Shown here piece by piece: positions 16,960 through 26,495 of a stretch of 64,000 nt of DNA. Made by a program: the position numbers and the translations under genes. The DNA is from Loktanella sp. S4079 (GTDB lineage: Bacteria > Pseudomonadota > Alphaproteobacteria > Rhodobacterales > Rhodobacteraceae). Under the pieces are notes generated by a model, which was given only the letters and a program-made list of their open reading frames with translations, made no database searches and was not told the origin of the DNA. Each line of letters starts with the position of its first letter. Position 1 is the first letter of the stretch. The stretch covers positions 62,001 to 126,000 of the forward strand of contig NZ_JXYE01000007.1 in the NCBI RefSeq assembly GCF_000967725.1, in the 5' to 3' direction.

Positions 16960-18876
16960 TTATGCGGTTGGTTCCGGCTCTAGCCCACCTTCAGGGGGCT
17001 GCGGCTTTTTGGGTTTGGTTTTCGGGATCGCCGTCACCGAAGCCTTTTCATTCTTTGAGCTTTCATCGCCATCTTCATCATCTGCATGCGGAGGTTCACC
17101 CGCCATGACACGTTTGATTTCCGCACCTGTCAGCGTTTCGTATTCCAACAGACCCTGTGCAAGGCGTTCAAACTCTTCATTCTTATCAAGAAGAATTTCG
17201 CGTGCACGGTTGTAGCCATCTTGGATGAACTGACGAACTTCTTCTTCGATCAACTCTTTGGTGTGGGCGGAGACAGACAGGCCTGCTGTGTTACCTTGGT
17301 AGCCTTCATGGGCTTCGGCATAATCGATGTTACCGACCTTGTCCGACATTCCCCAACGCAACACCATGGCGCGAGCCAACTGGCTTGCTTGCTGAATATC
17401 GCCGGCGGGGCCGTTACTCACCTGATCTTCGCCGTATTTGATAATCTCGGCCGCTTTGCCCGCCATCGTCATCGCGAGGCGCTGGTGGCATTCGTCTTTG
17501 AACATATTCAGGCGGTCCATCTCTGGCAGGCTCATGACCATGCCCAAAGCACCACCGCGCGGGATGATCGTGGCCTTATAGACCGGGTCACATTTCGGCA
17601 GGGAAATCCCGACGATGGCGTGACCGGCTTCGTGATAGGCGGTCATTTCCTTTTGCTCAGCCGTCATGACCATCGAACGCCGCTCTGCGCCCATCATGAC
17701 CTTATCTTTGGCCGCCTCAAAATCGACCATTGTCACGAAACGGCGACCCACTCGGGCAGCCATCAATGCGGCCTCGTTCACGAGGTTTGCCAAATCCGCC
17801 CCCGAGAAGCCCGGAGAGCCGCGCGCAATAATGCGCAGATCAACATCAGGACCCAGAGGGATTTTACGCGCATGCACGCCCAGAATTTTCTCGCGACCTT
17901 TGATATCTGGGTTCGGCACTGTGACTTGACGGTCAAATCGGCCCGGACGCAGCAACGCCGGGTCAAGCACGTCACGGCGGTTCGTCGCAGCAACAATGAT
18001 CACGCCTTCATTTGCTTCAAAACCGTCCATCTCAACCAGCAATTGGTTCAATGTCTGTTCGCGTTCGTCGTTGCCACCACCGTGACCAGCGCCACGCGCA
18101 CGACCAACCGCATCGATTTCATCAATAAAGACGATACATGGCGCGTTCTTTTTCGCCTGTTCAAACATATCGCGGACCCGCGATGCACCAACACCGACGA
18201 ACATCTCAACAAAATCAGAACCTGAGATCGTAAAGAATGGCACACCCGCCTCGCCCGCGATGGCACGCGCCAAGAGCGTTTTACCAGTTCCCGGAGGACC
18301 AACAAGCAATGCACCTTTGGGGATTTTACCGCCCAAGCGACTGAACTTTTGCGGATTGCGCAGGAATTCGACGATCTCTTCTAGCTCTTCTTTGGCCTCA
18401 TCGATCCCGGCAACATCATCAAAGGTCACGCGACCGTGCTTTTCGGTCAGCAACTTTGCGCGCGATTTGCCAAAGCCCATCGCACCGCCTTTGCCACCAC
18501 CTTGCATCCGGTTCATGAAATAAATCCAAACACCGATCAGCAACAGGAATGGCAGCAGGCTAATCAAGAATGACTGGAACAGCGATGTTTCCTGACTGAT
18601 TGCGGTGACCGGAATATCGGCATCCACCAACAGGCTGGTGATCGCAGCATCCTCGGGCTTGATCGTGGTATAAGTCGTGCCACCCGCAACATAGCGTACA
18701 TTTTCGCCGTCGATGGTGACTGCAGAAACTTGCCCTGCCTCAACTGCTTCGACGAATTGGGTGTAATTCTGGCTGTTGCCACGGGTCGCGGATGGTGTCC
18801 CGCTGAAAATGTTGAAAAGCCCAAGAACCATCAAAAACAAGACGATCCAAAAGACCATATTTCGCGCGTTGCCCAA
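16960..18876 (-). CDS. ftsH: ATP-dependent zinc metalloprotease FtsH
   Basis: A membrane-anchored AAA+ protease that degrades misfolded and regulatory proteins. I set the start at a TTG at 18876 (638 aa, beginning (M)GNARNMVFW), because AAGGAG sits 6 bases before it and this start matches the usual N-terminus in this order. The ATG at 18933 has no such site and overlaps the space after tilS. Two membrane segments (about 6-25 and 100-122) flank the periplasmic domain. Motifs are Walker [14 protein letters not shown], Walker [14 protein letters not shown], the second region of homology, and the zinc site HEAGHA. The C-terminus is charged and Pro/Lys-rich. It is the last gene of a long run that begins at ruvC. 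Confidence 0.96.
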   Translation of the reverse strand: MGNARNMVFWIVLFLMVLGLFNIFSGTPSATRGNSQNYTQFVEAVEAGQVSAVTIDGENVRYVAGGTTYTTIKPEDAAITSLLVDADIPVTAISQETSLFQSFLISLLPFLLLIGVWIYFMNRMQGGGKGGAMGFGKSRAKLLTEKHGRVTFDDVAGIDEAKEELEEIVEFLRNPQKFSRLGGKIPKGALLVGPPGTGKTLLARAIAGEAGVPFFTISGSDFVEMFVGVGASRVRDMFEQAKKNAPCIVFIDEIDAVGRARGAGHGGGNDEREQTLNQLLVEMDGFEANEGVIIVAATNRRDVLDPALLRPGRFDRQVTVPNPDIKGREKILGVHARKIPLGPDVDLRIIARGSPGFSGADLANLVNEAALMAARVGRRFVTMVDFEAAKDKVMMGAERRSMVMTAEQKEMTAYHEAGHAIVGISLPKCDPVYKATIIPRGGALGMVMSLPEMDRLNMFKDECHQRLAMTMAGKAAEIIKYGEDQVSNGPAGDIQQASQLARAMVLRWGMSDKVGNIDYAEAHEGYQGNTAGLSVSAHTKELIEEEVRQFIQDGYNRAREILLDKNEEFERLAQGLLEYETLTGAEIKRVMAGEPPHADDEDGDESSKNEKASVTAIPKTKPKKPQPPEGGLEPEPTA

Positions 18877-18880
18877 GGGG

Positions 18881-18888
18881 AGCTCCTT
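18881..18888 (-). promoter_or_regulatory. Ribosome binding site that sets the TTG start of ftsH
   Basis: On the minus strand AAGGAG lies 6 bases before TTG-GGC-AAC. It is the only good site near the N-terminus of ftsH and is the reason for choosing the non-ATG start. Confidence 0.8.
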
Positions 18889-18952
18889 TGAAATCAGAGA
18901 ATGGCCACGACAGAGTCGCACCAAGCGTTTCATCTAAAATAGAGGTTCAGCC

Positions 18953-20215
18953 CTAATCTTCAATGCCAAACGCCCTAGAATGGAAATCCGCGACAATCTG
19001 AGCCGTCCAACCCTCGGCGACGCCAGCGATCGGCGCGGCAATCAACCTATCGTTTTGCCAAATTGACGGCGACCCAAGGAGCGAATCTCGCGGAATTCCC
19101 AACGCGCGCCAACCTTCGCAGTCGCTCAATTGATCACCCAGCGCCCTGACCTGCGTGCCCGGAACCATTGGCCCGCAAATTTTCCAGCGGTGATCCCATT
19201 TAACGTTGGGTTGTCCGTTTATTGTAACAGGTTTTGTTGCTGATGGCTCGCGTACAATGCGCAGCCCGCCGTCTGACGTTGGAATCAGTACACACCCCGC
19301 TAGAGTTACCTTTTGACCGGCGCGTGCCTGGGCGACCCGGGCGCACAAATTTTCAAATCGTGGTTTATAGGGCTGGCTCGCCACCCATGCCAATGCCGCA
19401 GCCATCACGCGGCGCGGTGTGTCTTCACTGTCGAGCTCTAGTGCGTCAGGTGATAAAATCAGATCCCCGCCTTCTTGCACCACATGTTGCGCGGCGAATT
19501 GATGCGCTGCCCGTTGTAACGAACGATGGGCCGCCTTCATGTGATCGGCTGTTTGCAAGAGCCGCTTGTGGCTCAGCCCAACCTCAGCAAGCTGATCAAA
19601 CATCTTACGGATCTTTACCCGGTCGTATTTACGGTCATCATTGCTGGGGTCATCGGACCAAGCGATCTGATTTTCTGTCAGCCACAACCGCAACTCTGCC
19701 CGCGACATATTCAACAGCGGACGTAGTACCTGTATACCATCGCGCTGATCCTGTGCAGTCATTGCGGCCAGACCATCCACGCCAGACCCGCGCGCAAGCC
19801 GCAACAGCACGGTTTCGGCCTGATCATCCACCGTATGACCAATCAAGACAGAGCGAATTGAATGCTGCACCGCCCAGTCACGGATCGCATTCCAACGACC
19901 ATCGCGGGCAGCGGCCTGCAAATTCCCTTCGCCCGTCCATTTCCAATAGAGGGTCTGATGCGAAATCCCCAACGCCTCAGTTTGCTCCTTGACCAAGGCC
20001 AATTCATCAGCGGCCTCAGGACGCAAGCCGTGGTTCACCGATACGACATGTAATCGCTCACGCGGTAGAACCGCTGCTGCAAGGTGCATCATTGCTATGG
20101 AATCGCCGCCGCCGGATACGGCAATCCCAATTTTTTTGTTTTCAGAAATGTCGGTCTGCGTCAGCGACAGCGCAAATTGTTGAACCAGATCAGGCTGGTC
20201 TGCCTTTACTGGCAT
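18953..20215 (-). CDS. tilS: tRNA(Ile)-lysidine synthetase TilS
   Basis: Modifies C34 of the CAU-anticodon isoleucine tRNA to lysidine using ATP and lysine, an essential decoding step. It is 420 residues. The PP-loop is GIAVSGGGDSIAMMHLA near residue 30, and later VSVNHGLRPEA, VLIGHTVDDQAETVLLRLARGSG and LRPLLNMSRAELR fit the N-type PP-loop family. The C-terminal substrate domain is present but less conserved. It overlaps the 3' end of cpoB by 10 bases and is followed after 76 bases by ftsH, the usual neighbour order in alphaproteobacteria. Confidence 0.95.
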   Translation of the reverse strand: MPVKADQPDLVQQFALSLTQTDISENKKIGIAVSGGGDSIAMMHLAAAVLPRERLHVVSVNHGLRPEAADELALVKEQTEALGISHQTLYWKWTGEGNLQAAARDGRWNAIRDWAVQHSIRSVLIGHTVDDQAETVLLRLARGSGVDGLAAMTAQDQRDGIQVLRPLLNMSRAELRLWLTENQIAWSDDPSNDDRKYDRVKIRKMFDQLAEVGLSHKRLLQTADHMKAAHRSLQRAAHQFAAQHVVQEGGDLILSPDALELDSEDTPRRVMAAALAWVASQPYKPRFENLCARVAQARAGQKVTLAGCVLIPTSDGGLRIVREPSATKPVTINGQPNVKWDHRWKICGPMVPGTQVRALGDQLSDCEGWRALGIPRDSLLGSPSIWQNDRLIAAPIAGVAEGWTAQIVADFHSRAFGIED

Positions 20216-21024
20216 CCCAGATTCTGCATCGCCAGCTGAGCGTCGTTCACAACAGGGCTGGTTGGAAAGCGCACATTCACCTCAGCGAGCGTTAAACATG
20301 CGTCTTGTGTTTGACCAATGGTGCCCAGCGACGCCCCGAGTTTGTACAAGGCGCGAGGTGCCTGCTCGCCCTCTGGGTCGCCAGAAAATGACTCGAGATA
20401 TGCGCGTGCCGCGGCTGTTGGTTGATCCAACCCTTCTAACGCCTCACCACGCATGTAGCTGGCCTGTGCGGCTAGCGGGCTACCTGGGTAGGACGCGTTA
20501 AAGGTCTCAAGCTGGTCCACGGCGCCGCGAAAGTCACGATTAGCGAGCGCCTCCTGCGCTCGCTCAAAGTCGGTCTTTTCGCCAATCGCCAATGATGGCC
20601 CGCCAGTGGCTGGGGGCAGATTGGGCGCCGGCACATCAGCCCCATTGTCGACCCCACCCAAGGATGGCGTGTCACCCAATTGTGCGATATCGCATTGCGC
20701 TTCCAGCTCGCAAAGGCGGAACTCTAGATCGCCAATACGATTTGTTCCATCAACCGTGATGCGGTTCACGCGAAACTCTAACTGCTCTGTCTTGGAGGTC
20801 AAACGCTGCAATTCTGCTTCGATCGCATTGACCCGATCCAGCAAGGTATTCCCGCTAACCCCATTGCTGACACCGCCCGTCGTACTTAGCTCGCGGTGCA
20901 GACGCTGAATATCAACATAAAGCGCAGTCAGTTGCTGACGGATATCTGCCAACGTCTCTTCTTGGGCGACGGCGGATACGGGCATCAACAACAGTGACAG
21001 AACGACAGCAATACGGTGCAACAT
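20206..21024 (-). CDS. cpoB: Cell division coordinator CpoB (YbgF), Tol-Pal associated
   Basis: A periplasmic protein of the Tol-Pal system, 272 residues. It has a signal peptide (MLHRIAVVLSLLLMPVSAVA), an N-terminal coiled-coil region that mediates trimerisation (about 25-85, LADIRQQLTALYVDIQRLHREL), a low-complexity Pro/Gly linker, and C-terminal TPR repeats (about 150-270, FERAQEALANRDFRGAVDQLETF, SPLAAQASYMRGEALEGL). A Cys pair in the linker (CELEAQC) and a last Cys two residues from the end may form disulfides. It lies between pal (20-base gap) and tilS. Confidence 0.92.
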   Translation of the reverse strand: MLHRIAVVLSLLLMPVSAVAQEETLADIRQQLTALYVDIQRLHRELSTTGGVSNGVSGNTLLDRVNAIEAELQRLTSKTEQLEFRVNRITVDGTNRIGDLEFRLCELEAQCDIAQLGDTPSLGGVDNGADVPAPNLPPATGGPSLAIGEKTDFERAQEALANRDFRGAVDQLETFNASYPGSPLAAQASYMRGEALEGLDQPTAAARAYLESFSGDPEGEQAPRALYKLGASLGTIGQTQDACLTLAEVNVRFPTSPVVNDAQLAMQNLGCQ

Positions 21025-21044
21025 GGATGTTCCTTAGGTCTTGG

Positions 21045-21563
21045 TTAGCTGGTAGCAGCCGAGAATGAAAGAACAGTAACCGCCCGGCGATTTTTTGCAT
21101 AGCATGCTTCGTTCGAACACAGCTCGATTGGGCGTAATTTACCATAGCTGATCACCTCGAGCCGCGACGACGGCACGCCACGTGACACAAGGTATTCACG
21201 TACCGCATTGGCACGACGCGCACCAAGCGCAAGGTTGTATTCACGTGTGCCTTGCTCGTCGGCATGCCCTTCGATCACAGCGCGATAGTCAGCATTGGTG
21301 AGCAGCCACTGCACTTGCCCGTCCAAAATCCGCTGGCCTTCGGGCGTTAACGTCGAGGTATCAACAGCAAACAATACGCGGTCGCCGATCGCCTGACTAA
21401 AGTAGGCCGGGCTCGTTGGGTCGCTCGCTGATCCGGCTAGCGCGCCTGCCCCGGCACCTACGCCACCTGCACCGGCCGCTCCGCCACCCAAACGATCGGG
21501 GTTGGTGCAGGCCGACACGCCCACTGCCAGCAGCAACATTGTCGCTTTTGCCATCATGTTCAT
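21045..21563 (-). CDS. pal: Peptidoglycan-associated lipoprotein Pal
   Basis: An outer-membrane lipoprotein that binds peptidoglycan and TolB, 172 residues. The signal ends at a lipobox VGVSAC, with Cys at about residue 19. A Gly/Ala-rich linker (GGGAAGAGGVGAGAGALAG) leads to the OmpA-type domain: DRVLFAVDTSTLTPEGQRIL, then EGHADEQGTREYNLALGARRANAVREYL and SYGKLRPIE. All usual peptidoglycan-contact residues appear present. It is co-transcribed with tolB upstream and cpoB downstream. Confidence 0.96.
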   Translation of the reverse strand: MNMMAKATMLLLAVGVSACTNPDRLGGGAAGAGGVGAGAGALAGSASDPTSPAYFSQAIGDRVLFAVDTSTLTPEGQRILDGQVQWLLTNADYRAVIEGHADEQGTREYNLALGARRANAVREYLVSRGVPSSRLEVISYGKLRPIELCSNEACYAKNRRAVTVLSFSAATS

Positions 21564-21640
21564 TGGTTCAAATCCTGTTTAAATCTGCTCATTTTCCACC
21601 AGCATAGCACGGCTGGCGCATTCTGGGAATCTAAGTTCTA

Positions 21641-22954
21641 CTAAGGCTGCAACGGACCCCAAGACGGGTCAGAACCCGCAGTTTGGATCGGAACTGCCTT
21701 TATGTTCCGGCCCGAAATATCGACGGAGTATAGCGCGCTCGCACCTGTTTCGCCTTGGGTTTCGCGGCTGAACATGATCACGCGACCATTGGGGGACCAT
21801 GTCGGACCTTCGTCAAGAAAAGACGCGGTAAGCAAACGCTCTTCTGAGCCGTCAGTACGCATTACACCGATATGGAAACGCCCGCCATGCTGTTTGGTAA
21901 ACGCCACCAAGTCACCGCGCGGCGACCAAACGGGGGTGCCATAGCGCCCCTCTCCAAATGAAATCCGCCGTGCTTCACCACCGTTTGCCGACATAATATA
22001 AAGCTGCTGGGTTCCGGAACGGTCGCTCTCGAACACGATCTGACTGCCGTCTGGTGACAGGCTTGGCGCGGTTTCAATCGAAGGGGCCGACGTCAAGCGA
22101 GTGTACTGCCCGGTGGACAGGTCAGAGCGAAAAATATCGGTGTTCCCGCCATTCGACAGGCTGTAAATCACCGAACCCCCATCGCGCGAAAACCGTGGGC
22201 TAAAGGCCATTTCGCCGGGCGCTGTCTGCAATTGCTGACGGCCTACATTGGCAACATTCAAAACGTTAATCCGGGGAAAACCGCTTTCGTAGCTCGTATA
22301 AAGCACGCGATCACCATTCGGCGAAAAGCGGGGGGCCAAAACAATCGTACTGCTGTCGGTCAAATACTGAATATTTGCTCCATCGTAATCCATGATCGCG
22401 AGGCGCATTTGGCGGTTATCTTTGGGGCCACCTTCGGCAACGTAAACGACGCGGCTGTCGAAATAGCCCCCCTCGCCCGTGATCCGGCTGTACACCGCAT
22501 CAGCGACTTTGTGGCCCATGCGCCGCCAACCTGCTGTCGTTCCAGCGAACTGCAATCCGCCACCCAGCTCTTGGCCCGAAAACACGTCGTATAGCCGAAA
22601 TTTAACGCTAAGCTGATCGCCATTTACGGCAACTGCACCCGTAATCAGGGCCTGCGCATTAATGGCACGCCAATCGGCATAGGCAATCGGTTGCGCAAAA
22701 GACGAAACCTGCGAGATAAACGCATTGGCCTGAATTTCGCGGAACAGCCCTGTGCCAGACAGATCCTGCGCAACCAGCCGGTTCAAGTCGTTCGCAAACT
22801 GCGTTGCTTGCGCGTTTTCGGCCTGAAATACCGGTGCTGCAAATGTAATCGGCTCGATCACCCCTTCGGTGATGGTCAGCCGCAACGGACCGGTTTGCGC
22901 CGTCAGGGGCCCTGACAAGATCAAAGCCACCAAGAGAGTCAGAATTCTTTTCAT
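21641..22954 (-). CDS. tolB: Tol-Pal periplasmic beta-propeller protein TolB
   Basis: The periplasmic partner of Pal and TolA, 437 residues from the start at 22954. That Met opens a good signal peptide ([20 protein letters not shown]) and has GAGG upstream, while the Met 15 codons higher does not fit. An N-terminal domain (about 20-165) precedes a six-bladed WD-like propeller with repeated [38 protein letters not shown] and [11 protein letters not shown] blocks. It is in the standard tolQRAB-pal order. Confidence 0.95.
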   Translation of the reverse strand: MKRILTLLVALILSGPLTAQTGPLRLTITEGVIEPITFAAPVFQAENAQATQFANDLNRLVAQDLSGTGLFREIQANAFISQVSSFAQPIAYADWRAINAQALITGAVAVNGDQLSVKFRLYDVFSGQELGGGLQFAGTTAGWRRMGHKVADAVYSRITGEGGYFDSRVVYVAEGGPKDNRQMRLAIMDYDGANIQYLTDSSTIVLAPRFSPNGDRVLYTSYESGFPRINVLNVANVGRQQLQTAPGEMAFSPRFSRDGGSVIYSLSNGGNTDIFRSDLSTGQYTRLTSAPSIETAPSLSPDGSQIVFESDRSGTQQLYIMSANGGEARRISFGEGRYGTPVWSPRGDLVAFTKQHGGRFHIGVMRTDGSEERLLTASFLDEGPTWSPNGRVIMFSRETQGETGASALYSVDISGRNIKAVPIQTAGSDPSWGPLQP

Positions 22955-23056
22955 CGTCTTTGCCTCATTTCGCATGGTCAGGTTTACCCTAATCTGCATT
23001 TATTGTTTCGTCATAGCAGGTGTGTGAACGTATTTCACCTCACCTAAGCGTGTTTA

Positions 23057-24193
23057 CTAGCGTAGTCGCATTCCACTCGGGTCAAATGTAATGACGACGT
23101 CTTTCCATTGATCATATTTATTCGCTGGCATTTGGTAACCATCCGATTGGCAGCGCAATATTGCACGCCGGGCCGCTTCAAATGCGGTATTTGTTGCGCT
23201 TTGATCTCCTTGCGCGCTGACAAGCCGCGGCTGGCCGACGACTTTGCCATTCCGATCAAGTTCGAACCCGACATCGACAGTCACCCGTGAGGCGACAGAC
23301 CCCGGATCAACGTTCCAGCAACGATTCACCGCCACGCGCAAGCTATCACGCTCTGCACCACTCAATGGCGGACCTGCTGCAACTGCGGGTGCCGACGGCG
23401 CCTCAGCAGCCAAAGCCGCAGCGAGGGCAGCAGCAACCGCATCATCGCTGGCATCGCTTGCAGGTGGTGTCGGTGCCTCAACTGGAGTTTCAGTAGTTTG
23501 GGTCGGTGCCTCTGGTTCAACAGCGGGGGCCGTTGGGCGACTAGGGCGCGCAACAGGACGCAAAGCACTCTCAACCAGTCCCGATGGTCTCTCATCCTCA
23601 AGTGCGATTTCGAGGGCGGTTTCTTCTGGTGCTGTCGGCGTAACCTCTTCAGTCACGACCTCGGCCGGGGCCGTTTCATCAGGGGCGACCTCTTCGCGCA
23701 CGACCTCATCAATTTGCGCATCCGGCGGTGGGGGCGCAGTTGGGGTCGAAGCGATACGATCCGTCTGCGATGGCGCAGGCGGTTCATTCAAGTCCACATT
23801 TGGTGACGCAGGTGCAGCGGCAGGCAGTTCTGGCGCAATGGGCGGCTCATCCGTCGCCTCTGTTACCAGTGGCGCAGGTGGCGGTGGTGGCGGAAGCTCC
23901 TCGACCGGTGGATCAACTGGGTCAGGAGGTGGCGCAGGCTCTGCCGGCTGGACCTCGGCTGGTGGTGGTGGTGGCGCGTCGTCAATAGCAGGCTGCACCG
24001 GCGCAGTGGGTTCAGCGTTCCCCGGATCAGGCGTGCGTGCCGCCGTCAATTGCGCGAATTCTTCGCCGCTAATCACCGACACGTCCATCGCGTCAAACTC
24101 AAGCGGTTCGGAATCTAACCCCCACCCTACGATCAGCCAGCCAATAAGAAGAATATGACCTGTGGCAGATATATACGTGCCCGGCGTCTGCAT
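23057..24193 (-). CDS. tolA: TolA-like envelope protein
   Basis: Spans from the inner membrane to Pal/TolB at the outer membrane. It is 378 residues with one membrane segment (about 7-26), then a very long Pro/Ala/Glu-rich stretch (about 50-255) in place of the Lys/Ala-rich helix of E. coli TolA. The C-terminal TolA III/TonB-like domain (about 285-378) has RVAVNRCWNVDPG, VGFELDRNGKVVGQP and RRAILRCQSDGYQMPAN, with a probable Cys pair. The low-complexity centre makes a long open antisense frame that I do not count as a gene. Three bases separate it from tolR. Confidence 0.92.
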   Translation of the reverse strand: MQTPGTYISATGHILLIGWLIVGWGLDSEPLEFDAMDVSVISGEEFAQLTAARTPDPGNAEPTAPVQPAIDDAPPPPPAEVQPAEPAPPPDPVDPPVEELPPPPPPAPLVTEATDEPPIAPELPAAAPASPNVDLNEPPAPSQTDRIASTPTAPPPPDAQIDEVVREEVAPDETAPAEVVTEEVTPTAPEETALEIALEDERPSGLVESALRPVARPSRPTAPAVEPEAPTQTTETPVEAPTPPASDASDDAVAAALAAALAAEAPSAPAVAAGPPLSGAERDSLRVAVNRCWNVDPGSVASRVTVDVGFELDRNGKVVGQPRLVSAQGDQSATNTAFEAARRAILRCQSDGYQMPANKYDQWKDVVITFDPSGMRLR

Positions 24194-24196
24194 GAC

Positions 24197-24673
24197 TTAA
24201 CCGTCCGACCCCGCAAAGGCGGGACCACCGACATCAGTAACCAACCCGATGTTCGAAAAGCCCCCAGCGTTCAAAGCACCCATAATCTCAGCAACGCGGT
24301 GCCACTGGTTCGCACCATCCGCGCGCAGGAATATCCGGTCGCTGGTCCGCTCAGCCGCAATCGCCTGAAGTTTAGCGACCAGATCCTCTGGGGCCGTTTC
24401 AGTTTCCTGAATCATGACCACGCCTTCGGCAGTGATGGTCACTGTCAACGGTTCTTCGTCGTCACCCGGCAGGGCATCCGCTGCGGTTTTTGGCAGTTCC
24501 ACAGGAACGCCAACGGTCATCAGTGGGGCCGCAACCATAAAGATGATCAAGAGAACCAGCATCACGTCAACAAATGGCGTGATGTTGATCTCAGCCATGG
24601 GCTGAACCCGGCTGCCACGACGACGACGGCGCCTGCCGCCCCCGTCACCTGATTTCATTACACCCGCACCCAT
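24197..24673 (-). CDS. tolR: Tol-Pal proton channel subunit TolR (ExbD family)
   Basis: A 158-residue inner-membrane protein. A very basic N-terminus (KSGDGGGRRRRRRGSRVQP) precedes MAEINITPFVDVMLVLLIIFMVAAPLMT, the single membrane segment that carries the proton-conducting Asp (FVD). The periplasmic domain follows. It works with TolQ to energise TolA. The basic tail is longer than in E. coli TolR, as is common in this order. It is placed between tolQ (2-base gap) and tolA (3-base gap). Confidence 0.94.
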   Translation of the reverse strand: MGAGVMKSGDGGGRRRRRRGSRVQPMAEINITPFVDVMLVLLIIFMVAAPLMTVGVPVELPKTAADALPGDDEEPLTVTITAEGVVMIQETETAPEDLVAKLQAIAAERTSDRIFLRADGANQWHRVAEIMGALNAGGFSNIGLVTDVGGPAFAGSDG

Positions 24674-24675
24674 GA

Positions 24676-25350
24676 TCAGCTATCCAACTGGCGACTCAAG
24701 ATCGTCGCGAATTCATCGGCAAATGCCTCGTAACCAGCAACGATACGATCACTATCCCCAGAGAGCTTGTTATAGAATATCACAGCAGGAATAGCGGCCA
24801 ACAGGCCCAAGCCCGTCGCCAGCAACGCCTCTGCGATACCAGGTGCAACAACGGCTAGGTTTGTGTTTTGTGCTTCCGCGATTTCGATAAAGGCGTTCAT
24901 AATACCCCAAACGGTCCCAAACAGACCGACAAACGGGGCGGTCGATCCCACGGTCGCGAGTACTGGCAATCCGCGTTGAAGACGGGCAGCCTCTTTGGCG
25001 ATCGCAACATCCATTGAGCGGTCAATCCGGGCTGTCGCACCTGCGATCAAGCCACCATCCTGACGATGCGATCTGCGCCACTCTAACATGCCCGCAACAA
25101 AAATCTTTTGACTCGCGCCGTCCGGGTCGGTCCCAATTTGGTCAAACAATCCGTCAAGCGGCTCACCCGACCAGAACTGCCGATCAAAAATCTCTGCCTC
25201 TGCACGCGCTTTGCGATATTGAATGATCTTGTCCACGATCACAGCCCAACACCATACAGATGCGGCGATCAGCATGATCATGACCAGTTTTACAGTGATT
25301 GTCGCGCGCGCAAATAGCGCCCACATCGTGAAGTCGGTTGCTGCTTCCAT
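24676..25350 (-). CDS. tolQ: Tol-Pal proton channel subunit TolQ
   Basis: A MotA/TolQ/ExbB-family inner-membrane protein, 224 residues. It has one N-terminal membrane segment (about 18-40), a cytoplasmic region, and two C-terminal segments: LPVLATVGSTAPFVGLFGTVWGIMNAF and the AEALLATGLGLLAAIPAVIFYNKLS block, where the conserved Thr and Gly residues of the channel lie. It starts the tolQRAB-pal-cpoB group and is 111 bases after ybgC. Confidence 0.95.
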   Translation of the reverse strand: MEAATDFTMWALFARATITVKLVMIMLIAASVWCWAVIVDKIIQYRKARAEAEIFDRQFWSGEPLDGLFDQIGTDPDGASQKIFVAGMLEWRRSHRQDGGLIAGATARIDRSMDVAIAKEAARLQRGLPVLATVGSTAPFVGLFGTVWGIMNAFIEIAEAQNTNLAVVAPGIAEALLATGLGLLAAIPAVIFYNKLSGDSDRIVAGYEAFADEFATILSRQLDS

Positions 25351-25461
25351 TGTGCCTGCTCTGCCTGTAGGCCCGTTTTTGGGCTCTGATTAATCAACCC
25401 TTAACGCAAGCCGAATCCAAAATCCAATCAAACCCGTATTACAAGGCAGAAACTGGATGAA

Positions 25462-25848
25462 TTAGTGCACCGACTGGCGGATCGCCGCCGGAAGGCGGGC
25501 CACGGCACCAGCCTCATTCATGCAAATCAAGGTCACAAGGGCAGAAAACAGCAAAACTTCCCCGCGTTTCACGTCTTGCTTTAGGGTCAGACGCACACCA
25601 GTACGTTCAGAGAGGGTGGTTTCAACCAGCAATTCATCGTCAAAGCGCGCGGGCGCTAGGTAATCGGCCTCAACACGCCGCACGGCAAAGACAAAGCCCT
25701 CTGCTTTCATCTCAACTTGGTCGATACCCATCTCGCGGACCCATTCGCTGCGGGCCCGTTCGATGAATTTCAGATAATTCGCGTAGTAAACGATGCCCGC
25801 AAGATCGGTGTCTTCGTAATACACACGTACAGGAAACTGATGAATCAT
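25462..25848 (-). CDS. ybgC: Acyl-CoA thioesterase YbgC, Tol-Pal associated
   Basis: A hotdog-fold thioesterase of the 4-hydroxybenzoyl-CoA type, 128 residues. The active-site motif VYYEDTDLAGIVYYANYLKFIERARSEW, with the catalytic Asp in YEDTD, is intact. YbgC proteins act on short-chain acyl-CoA or acyl-ACP and nearly always accompany tolQRAB. It overlaps the upstream hypothetical gene by 4 bases (ATGA type), so the two are coupled. Confidence 0.94.
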   Translation of the reverse strand: MIHQFPVRVYYEDTDLAGIVYYANYLKFIERARSEWVREMGIDQVEMKAEGFVFAVRRVEADYLAPARFDDELLVETTLSERTGVRLTLKQDVKRGEVLLFSALVTLICMNEAGAVARLPAAIRQSVH

Positions 25849-26456
25849 GACAAACGCGCCCCAATGCGCAGCGCGTGACTAGGATCATGCGCACTCACCG
25901 GCATGACAGGATCATAGGCCGCGCGGATCACATCGGCGATTTCAGGGCGCAAAGTCACCTGATCGTTAATCATGGCCAGTGGCGGCATTTCCGAAAACGC
26001 TGTGTCAGACCACAACAAAATCACCTGCACGGCCTGCGACAATGCCAAGGCATCCGCTGGTGCTTGCGCCATTTGGTCATCCATCCGCAAAAAGACGAAC
26101 GCCGCCTGAACAGCACCGGCATCATCAAACCGAAAGATACGATACTGATTAGCATCAGCTTGCTTTAGACGCCCAACAAGCGTCGCGAGCTCTGGCAACA
26201 TTTTGTCCAGATGCGGCACCTCCAACAGCTCATCCCAACTTTGACAAAAGAACATCATCAAATTGGCACCAAGCTCGGCGTCGGTCTCGTCCATTTTGTG
26301 ACCAGCTAAACTGACCACAGCTTCAATTGCCCCCTTAAACACAGCCAAGGTCGCATCATCCACACCAAAGACAACAGGCACAATTGGGCGTCCCCAGCGG
26401 GCAAAGACATATTCACCATCGGAACGGGTAAACAAAGGCGCTACATCATCCATCAT
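25845..26456 (-). CDS. Conserved hypothetical protein between ruvB and ybgC
   Basis: A soluble protein of about 203 residues that I cannot assign to a function. The start is uncertain. The Met at 26456 begins MMDDVAPLFTRSDGEYVFARWGRP, while a GTG at 26495 or an ATG at 26492, directly after the ruvB stop, is also in frame and would add 12-13 basic residues. It has no signal peptide or membrane segment. Notable stretches are GRPIVPVVFGVDDATLAVFKG, LMMFFCQSWDELLEVP and DANQYRIFRFDDAGAVQAAF. It is tightly packed between ruvB and ybgC and overlaps ybgC by 4 bases. My impression is that relatives occur at the same place in other Roseobacter-group genomes. Confidence 0.75.
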   Translation of the reverse strand: MMDDVAPLFTRSDGEYVFARWGRPIVPVVFGVDDATLAVFKGAIEAVVSLAGHKMDETDAELGANLMMFFCQSWDELLEVPHLDKMLPELATLVGRLKQADANQYRIFRFDDAGAVQAAFVFLRMDDQMAQAPADALALSQAVQVILLWSDTAFSEMPPLAMINDQVTLRPEIADVIRAAYDPVMPVSAHDPSHALRIGARLS

Positions 26457-26495
26457 CTTGCTTTCAATACTCCCCCGCCGGAGGCGTCCCATCAC

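Noticed and set aside
17086..18225. 379-codon open frame on the plus strand inside ftsH
   Set aside because: It lies fully antisense to a well-conserved gene, is His/Arg-rich and has no recognisable domain. It is a shadow of the ftsH codon pattern.
24119..24129. Possible third copy of the palindromic repeat (CACCCTACG-like) in tolA
   Set aside because: Only about eight bases match and there is no partner arm. This is chance within coding sequence.
23244..24158. 304-codon Ser/Gly/Ala-rich open frame antisense to tolA
   Set aside because: It mirrors the Pro/Ala/Glu-rich centre of TolA. The low-complexity composition explains the lack of stops.
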